Shown here in pieces: positions 5,587-9,521 of a stretch of DNA of 9,521 bases (its first letter is position 1; the number at the start of each line of letters is the position of its first letter). This stretch comes from Prochlorococcus marinus str. MIT 9215 (GTDB lineage: Bacteria; Cyanobacteriota; Cyanobacteriia; PCC-6307; Cyanobiaceae): assembly GCA_949486985.1 (NCBI GenBank), contig CATBLW010000323.1, forward strand, positions 1 to 9,521. Reading direction: 5' to 3'. The position numbers were made by a program, and so were the translations under genes. The notes under the pieces were generated by a model. That model did no database searches. It was not told the DNA's origin and was given only the letters and a program-made list of their open reading frames with translations.

Positions 5587-6245
5587 GTTCGCCACTGCGC
5601 AGCTTCGCCTATCGGCATCGATGGTTCTACAACGCCATCACGGCCCTTTCAGGACTCAGCGTTGGTGGCGTTGAACGTTTGCGTCGGCTGGGGCTCAACA
5701 GCCTGCGCAGCAAGCTGCCCCAAGGAGCAAAGGTTTTGGATCTTTGTTGTGGTGCTGGCGAAGCTGCTGCCGCCTGGATCGATGCCGGCTATGAGGTCAC
5801 AGGGCTCGACATGTCCCCCAAGGCCCTAGAACTCGCCGCGAAGCAACAGCCTCAACTGCATACGGTTGAAGGGATGGCAGAAAACCCACCCCTGGAAGCC
5901 CAGCAATTCGCTGCGATCCAACTCAGCCTCGCCCTGCATGAATTCAATGCCAAAGAACGGCAGCTCGTGCTTGAAGCCTGCCTGCGCCTTTTACAACCTG
6001 CTGGCTGGCTTGTGCTGATCGACTTGCACCCAGCAGGCCCCTGGCTCAAGCTGCCCCAAGATTTGTTTTGTGCCCTATTTGAAACGGAAACAGCCACTGA
6101 GATGCTGCAGGCAGATCTACCAAAACAATTGCAAGAACTAGGTTTCGGATCTATTAAACAAGAGTTATTTGCAGCTGGTGCACTGCAGCGAATTACCGCC
6201 CAGAGTCCAAACAAAAATTTCGCGCCAATACCTCCCAAAAACTAA
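5583..6245 (+). CDS. Class I SAM-dependent methyltransferase, substrate unknown
   Basis: 220 residues from ATG 5583, which overlaps the recombinase stop as ATGA. The frame is open further upstream to 5424, but that stretch lies wholly inside the recombinase gene and is basic and low in family character, so the overlap start is preferred. VLDLCCGAGEAA (51-62) is the SAM-binding motif I, Asp76 in VTGLDMS is the acidic residue after strand 2 that normally binds the ribose, and QFAAIQLSLALHEF (108-121) is the motif II region. The C-terminal half has the LLQPAGWLVLIDLHP strand and a lid-like segment. The N-terminal FAYRHRWFYNAIT is reminiscent of quinone-type (UbiE-like) methyltransferases, a weak hint of a small lipophilic substrate. 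There is no DNA-methylase target motif such as NPPY. Translational coupling suggests regulation together with the recombinase. Confidence 0.85.
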   Translation: MSSPLRSFAYRHRWFYNAITALSGLSVGGVERLRRLGLNSLRSKLPQGAKVLDLCCGAGEAAAAWIDAGYEVTGLDMSPKALELAAKQQPQLHTVEGMAENPPLEAQQFAAIQLSLALHEFNAKERQLVLEACLRLLQPAGWLVLIDLHPAGPWLKLPQDLFCALFETETATEMLQADLPKQLQELGFGSIKQELFAAGALQRITAQSPNKNFAPIPPKN

Positions 6246-6283
6246 GCGCTACTGAGCTCTACAGCCTCGAAAGCACAATCACG

Positions 6284-6970
6284 ATGACTTCACCACTGAA
6301 TCCAGCAGACGCCAACAATCTTGATCTCAAAGCCTCAGAACTGGGCATGGGAGGCAATCTGGCGCCAGAAAAAGACGCTGCAAGTTATCGCCAGCGCATG
6401 CAAAGACGCCAGGAGATCCAACGCCAGCGCGTCGGTGAGCGCGACCAAGAGAAAGGTCTCATCCTTGTCTTCACAGGCCAGGGGAAAGGCAAAACAACAG
6501 CTGCATTAGGGCTGGCATTGCGCACCCTTGGCCACGGTGATCGGGTTGCTGTGGTGCAATTCATCAAGGGCGGCTGGGAGCCTGGAGAAGCCAAAGCCTT
6601 GAAAATTTTTGGCGAGGCCTTGAGCTGGCATGCCCTCGGCGAGGGTTTCACATGGGAAACGCAAGACCGCAAGCGCGACCAACAGTTGGTCGCCAACGCC
6701 TGGCAACAGGCGCTTAAGTACCTCGGCAGTGAAAAGCACAAGCTTGTGGTGCTTGATGAGATCAATGTGGCGATCAAACTCGGATATCTCGATGTCGCAG
6801 AAGTCCTTAAAGGCCTGGCAACACGACCTTTACTCACGCATGTTGCACTCACTGGACGGGGTGCACCAAAAGAGCTGATTGAGCACGCGGACCTTGTTAC
6901 AGAAATGAAGATGATTCACCACCCCTTCAAAGAGCAAGGCATCAAAGCCCAGGCAGGCATTGAGTTCTAA
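6284..6970 (+). CDS. cobO: Cob(I)yrinic acid a,c-diamide / corrinoid adenosyltransferase
   Basis: Transfers the 5'-deoxyadenosyl group from ATP to cobalt(I) of corrinoids to make the coenzyme B12 form, in the cytoplasm. The 228-residue protein has the CobO/BtuR signature: P-loop TGQGKGKTTAA (64-74), QFIKGGWEPGEAK (92-104), VVLDEINVAI (155-164), LTGRGAP (189-195), ADLVTEM (202-208) and a C-terminal HPFKEQGIKAQAGIEF. Residues 1-55 form a polar N-terminal extension with SYRQRMQRRQEIQRQR, probably helical, which is common in this family and may cover the active site. Start ATG 6284 lies 38 bases after the methyltransferase stop and lacks a strong ribosome site. Marine picocyanobacteria make pseudocobalamin and keep such genes, so a cobamide role fits. 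Possibly co-transcribed with the recombinase and methyltransferase; function with them is not implied. Confidence 0.96.
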   Translation: MTSPLNPADANNLDLKASELGMGGNLAPEKDAASYRQRMQRRQEIQRQRVGERDQEKGLILVFTGQGKGKTTAALGLALRTLGHGDRVAVVQFIKGGWEPGEAKALKIFGEALSWHALGEGFTWETQDRKRDQQLVANAWQQALKYLGSEKHKLVVLDEINVAIKLGYLDVAEVLKGLATRPLLTHVALTGRGAPKELIEHADLVTEMKMIHHPFKEQGIKAQAGIEF

Positions 6971-7060
6971 AAGCCAGCTCAAGCAGCGATGCCTAGAGGC
7001 AAAAGGATCACTTTCTTCATCCTGTCTGAAAAGACCGGGCTTGCTACTGTCATCAGGATC

Positions 7061-7064
7061 AGGA
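7061..7064 (+). promoter_or_regulatory. Likely ribosome binding site of pyrH
   Basis: AGGA sits six bases before ATG 7071. The 100-base gap 6971-7070 holds no gene and probably contains the pyrH promoter, but I could not identify convincing -35 and -10 elements in it. Confidence 0.5.
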
Positions 7065-7070
7065 CATTGA

Positions 7071-7784
7071 ATGGTCTACGCGAGAGCCCTTCTAAAACTC
7101 AGCGGTGAAGCGCTGATGGGCAATAAGGGTTATGGGATTGATCCCGCCATTGTTCAGTCCATTGCTGAAGATGTGGCAAAAGTTGTGGCGGCGGGGAGCC
7201 AGCTAGCCATCGTTGTTGGTGGCGGCAATATTTTCCGCGGACTGAAAGGCTCGGCGGCTGGCATGGATCGAGCCACCGCCGACTACGTCGGCATGCTGGC
7301 CACCGTGATGAATGCCATCACCCTCCAAGACGGTTTAGAGCGTGCAGGTGTCGAGACCAGGGTGCAGACCGCCATCGAAATGCAGCAAGTCGCTGAGCCT
7401 TATATCCGTCGGCGCGCCATTCGTCACCTCGAGAAAGGCCGGGTCGTTGTTTTCGGCGGTGGATGTGGCAATCCCTTTTTCACAACTGACACAACAGCCG
7501 CACTTCGCGCTGCTGAAATCAACGCCGATGTGATTTTCAAAGCCACAAAAGTTGATGGGGTCTATGACCGTGATCCAAAGCTATTTAGCGATGCCGTTCG
7601 CTACGAAACCCTTAGCTATCAAAAGGTTTTGAATGGCGAACTTGGCGTGATGGATAGTACCGCCATTGCTCTTTGCAAAGACAACAACATTCCAATCGTT
7701 GTGTTTGACCTATTCGAACCTGGCAATATTTGCAAAGCCGTGGCTGGCGAAGCCATTGGTTCTCGCATCGGCAATACCAACTGA
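7071..7784 (+). CDS. pyrH: UMP kinase (uridylate kinase)
   Basis: Phosphorylates UMP to UDP with ATP in pyrimidine nucleotide synthesis; a hexameric cytoplasmic enzyme of the amino-acid-kinase fold. The 237 residues match the bacterial family length. Visible motifs: LLKLSGEALMG (7-17) with the nucleotide-binding Lys9, VVGGGNIFRG (48-57), GMDRATADYVGMLATVMNA near 64-82, FGGGCGNPFFTTDTTAA near 128-144, and ATKVDGVYDRDP near 158-169. All conserved elements are present and the gene looks intact. The start is supported by AGGA six bases upstream. It is followed after 57 bases by frr, a pairing seen in many bacteria, so the two are likely co-transcribed. Confidence 0.98.
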   Translation: MVYARALLKLSGEALMGNKGYGIDPAIVQSIAEDVAKVVAAGSQLAIVVGGGNIFRGLKGSAAGMDRATADYVGMLATVMNAITLQDGLERAGVETRVQTAIEMQQVAEPYIRRRAIRHLEKGRVVVFGGGCGNPFFTTDTTAALRAAEINADVIFKATKVDGVYDRDPKLFSDAVRYETLSYQKVLNGELGVMDSTAIALCKDNNIPIVVFDLFEPGNICKAVAGEAIGSRIGNTN

Positions 7785-7841
7785 ACGCAGCATCGAGCTC
7801 ATTCTTATTTCCCTATCTCCGCCTTCTCTGAACTGCAGCCC

Positions 7842-8390
7842 ATGTCGAACCCGGACCTCAAAGCCAACATGCACAAGTCTGTGGAGGCGACACAACGGAC
7901 CTTCGCAACCATTCGTACAGGCCGAGCCAATCCTGCGCTACTCGACAGAGTCAACGTTGAGTATTACGGAGCCGAGACACCTCTCAAATCTCTAGCCACA
8001 CTTTCCACTCCTGACTCTCAAACGATTGCCATCCAACCCTTTGACATCGGATCGATCGGACTGATCGAGAAGGCAATAGCCACAAGTGATCTGGGTTTCA
8101 CTCCCAACAACGACGGCAAGATGATTCGCATCAATGTTCCACCACTAACAGAAGAACGTCGCAAAGAATTCTGCAAGCTGGCCTCAAAGTATGCAGAGGA
8201 AGGAAAAATCGCACTCCGGAATATCCGCCGCGATGCAATCGACAAAGTAAAGAAGCACGAAAAAGATGGGGATCTATCTGAAGATCAAAGCCACGACGAG
8301 CAGGACCAAATCCAAAAGCTCACCGATAAGTTCATTACTGATATTGAAAAGCATCTGGCGGACAAGGAAGCCGACATCCTGAAGGTTTGA
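7842..8390 (+). CDS. frr: Ribosome recycling factor
   Basis: Acts with EF-G to split the post-termination ribosome from mRNA. The 182 residues are the normal length. The family signature is clear: FATIRTGRANPALLDRVNVEYYG (two-part: 21-30 and following), then TPLKSLATLSTPDSQTIAIQPFD, and the helical region with INVPPLTEERRKE and LRNIRRDAID. The C-terminal helix, rich in Lys, Glu and Asp, completes the three-helix bundle. The gene is intact. ATG 7842 has no strong Shine-Dalgarno sequence. Its stop TGA overlaps the TTG start of the next gene. Confidence 0.98.
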   Translation: MSNPDLKANMHKSVEATQRTFATIRTGRANPALLDRVNVEYYGAETPLKSLATLSTPDSQTIAIQPFDIGSIGLIEKAIATSDLGFTPNNDGKMIRINVPPLTEERRKEFCKLASKYAEEGKIALRNIRRDAIDKVKKHEKDGDLSEDQSHDEQDQIQKLTDKFITDIEKHLADKEADILKV

Positions 8391-9517
8391 GCAACACAGA
8401 TGTGCTGATCATTGGAGCGGGTGCCGCGGGTTCTGCGGCGGCTTTTCATCTCGCTTCAGCAGGTCAGCGTGTCACCTTGCTCGAACAAGCAGATCAAAAT
8501 CGCATTAAGCCCTGTGGGGGAGGCATGGCTGCAGCCGTGCAGGAATGGTTTCCATTTGACCTGCAAGAAGTTGTTGATGAAGTCATTGAGCGAGTGGAAT
8601 TCAGCTGGTGTCTTGGCGACCCAGTCGTTGCAGAGCTGCAAGGATCAGCACCTTTTTGGATTGTCAGAAGAGAAGAGCTGGATGAACTGCTCACCAGCAA
8701 GGCCGTAGAAGCAGGAGCAGAGATCATCCGGCCGTTTGCCGTATCAACGATCAACAAACATGCTGGTCATTGGCAAGTCACAGCAGAAGACGGCAGACAG
8801 CTGGAATCACGAGCCGTTGTTCTGGCCAATGGATCAAACTCTCCTTGGCCTGCTGCCTTCGGACTAGGCCCTCAAGCACTGCATCATGCCGCCACCACTT
8901 CAGTACGACTGGAAGGCCGTGGCAAGCTTGCCAAAGGCACAGCCCGATTTGAATTTGGCTTGGTGCATCACGGGTTTGCCTGGGCCTTTCCCATCGCCAA
9001 CGGCGTCAATGTCGGCGTGGGCACATTCATTGGTCGCCATGCCGCAGATAGTGAGGCAATCCTTGAACAACTCCTGCCCAATCTGGGGTTCGATCCACGC
9101 GCAGGCCAACGACAACAGGCTCCCTTGCGCGTATGGAATGGCAACCAGAAGCTGCATGGCGAAGGCATCCTGGCGATTGGCGATGCGGCATCACTCTGCG
9201 ATCCATTTCTTGCAGAAGGACTACGACCAGCATTGATGAGTGGTTGCGAAGCCGCAACGAGCCTGAATCGTTGGTTGAAAGGTGAAACCAATCATCTCGA
9301 TAGTTACAGCCAAGCCATGCATCAGCGCTGGGGGGAGTCGATGGCCTGGGGCAGACGTATTGCACAAGTCTTCTACCGTTTTCCCAAGGTTGGCTATCAA
9401 CTTGGGATCAAAAGGCCAACAGCCCCCCAACGCATTGCCCAAATCCTGTCTGGAGAAATGGGCTATGGCGACATTGCCCAACGCGTGATCAAACGCCTGC
9501 TATTTCAGCGCTCCTAG
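8387..9517 (+). CDS. FAD-dependent oxidoreductase of the geranylgeranyl reductase family
   Basis: 376 residues from a TTG at 8387 that overlaps the frr stop as TTGA; translation starting here keeps the full dinucleotide fold, and a GTG at 8402 would cut into it. Landmarks: the FAD-binding GAGAAG (10-15) with Glu33 closing strand 2, KPCGGG (41-46) typical of the GG reductase family, a central domain ending in HHGFAWAFP (194-202), and GILAIGDAASLCDPFLAEGLRPA near 260-282, the second FAD-contact motif. It is shorter than the 440-460 residues I expect for ChlP, the enzyme that reduces the geranylgeranyl tail for chlorophyll and tocopherol, so it is more likely a paralogue acting on an isoprenoid or a related unsaturated substrate. 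The substrate cannot be told from sequence. Coupling to frr may be positional only. Confidence 0.87.
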   Translation: MSNTDVLIIGAGAAGSAAAFHLASAGQRVTLLEQADQNRIKPCGGGMAAAVQEWFPFDLQEVVDEVIERVEFSWCLGDPVVAELQGSAPFWIVRREELDELLTSKAVEAGAEIIRPFAVSTINKHAGHWQVTAEDGRQLESRAVVLANGSNSPWPAAFGLGPQALHHAATTSVRLEGRGKLAKGTARFEFGLVHHGFAWAFPIANGVNVGVGTFIGRHAADSEAILEQLLPNLGFDPRAGQRQQAPLRVWNGNQKLHGEGILAIGDAASLCDPFLAEGLRPALMSGCEAATSLNRWLKGETNHLDSYSQAMHQRWGESMAWGRRIAQVFYRFPKVGYQLGIKRPTAPQRIAQILSGEMGYGDIAQRVIKRLLFQRS

Positions 9518-9521
9518 CAGC

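Noticed and set aside
6990..7003. Small palindrome TGCCTAGAGGCA after cobO as a terminator
   Set aside because: The stem is only four to five pairs and is followed by AAAA rather than a T run on the plus strand.

Overview
This window looks like an ordinary, gene-dense stretch of a cyanobacterial chromosome. It most likely comes from a marine picocyanobacterium with moderate GC (marine Synechococcus, or a low-light Prochlorococcus of the MIT9313 type). The main reasons are a ferrochelatase with a C-terminal chlorophyll-binding (CAB/Hlip-like) tail, a geranylgeranyl-reductase-family flavoprotein, and compact spacing with many overlapping start and stop codons. The genus assignment is inference from protein character and remembered synteny; no search was run.

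Layout. Bases 1-372 hold no gene. They carry what may be the right half of a terminator cut by the window edge, A-rich DNA, and a tandem array of six 16-17 bp units (175-273). On the minus strand, in transcription order, come hemH (ferrochelatase, 4339 to 3164), an exported M23/LytM-type peptidase (3195 to 2638), an acetohydroxyacid synthase large subunit with a cysteine-rich tail (2617 to 749), and a small exported SNase-like protein (738 to 373). Overlaps or gaps of 10-32 bases suggest one transcript. On the plus strand, diverging from hemH across a 74-base region, come a tyrosine recombinase (4414-5586) and a class I SAM methyltransferase (5583-6245) joined by an ATGA overlap, then cobO (6284-6970). 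After a 100-base gap come pyrH (7071-7784), frr (7842-8390) and a GG-reductase-like oxidoreductase (8387-9517) joined to frr by a TTGA overlap.

Functional picture. Most genes are housekeeping: haem synthesis (hemH), corrinoid adenosylation (cobO), branched-chain amino acids (AHAS), UMP phosphorylation (pyrH), ribosome recycling (frr) and envelope remodelling (M23). The less ordinary items are the lone recombinase coupled to a methyltransferase with no other phage gene in view, the four-cysteine tail on AHAS, an SNase-fold protein that appears to lack catalytic residues, a 14-bp tandem duplication that sets the AHAS/SNase junction, an operator-like inverted repeat between hemH and the recombinase, and the tandem array near the left edge. 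I see no CRISPR array, tRNA, rRNA, insertion sequence or clear prophage. The strongest lead for an undescribed system is the recombinase-methyltransferase pair, but it could equally be a domesticated core gene pair.
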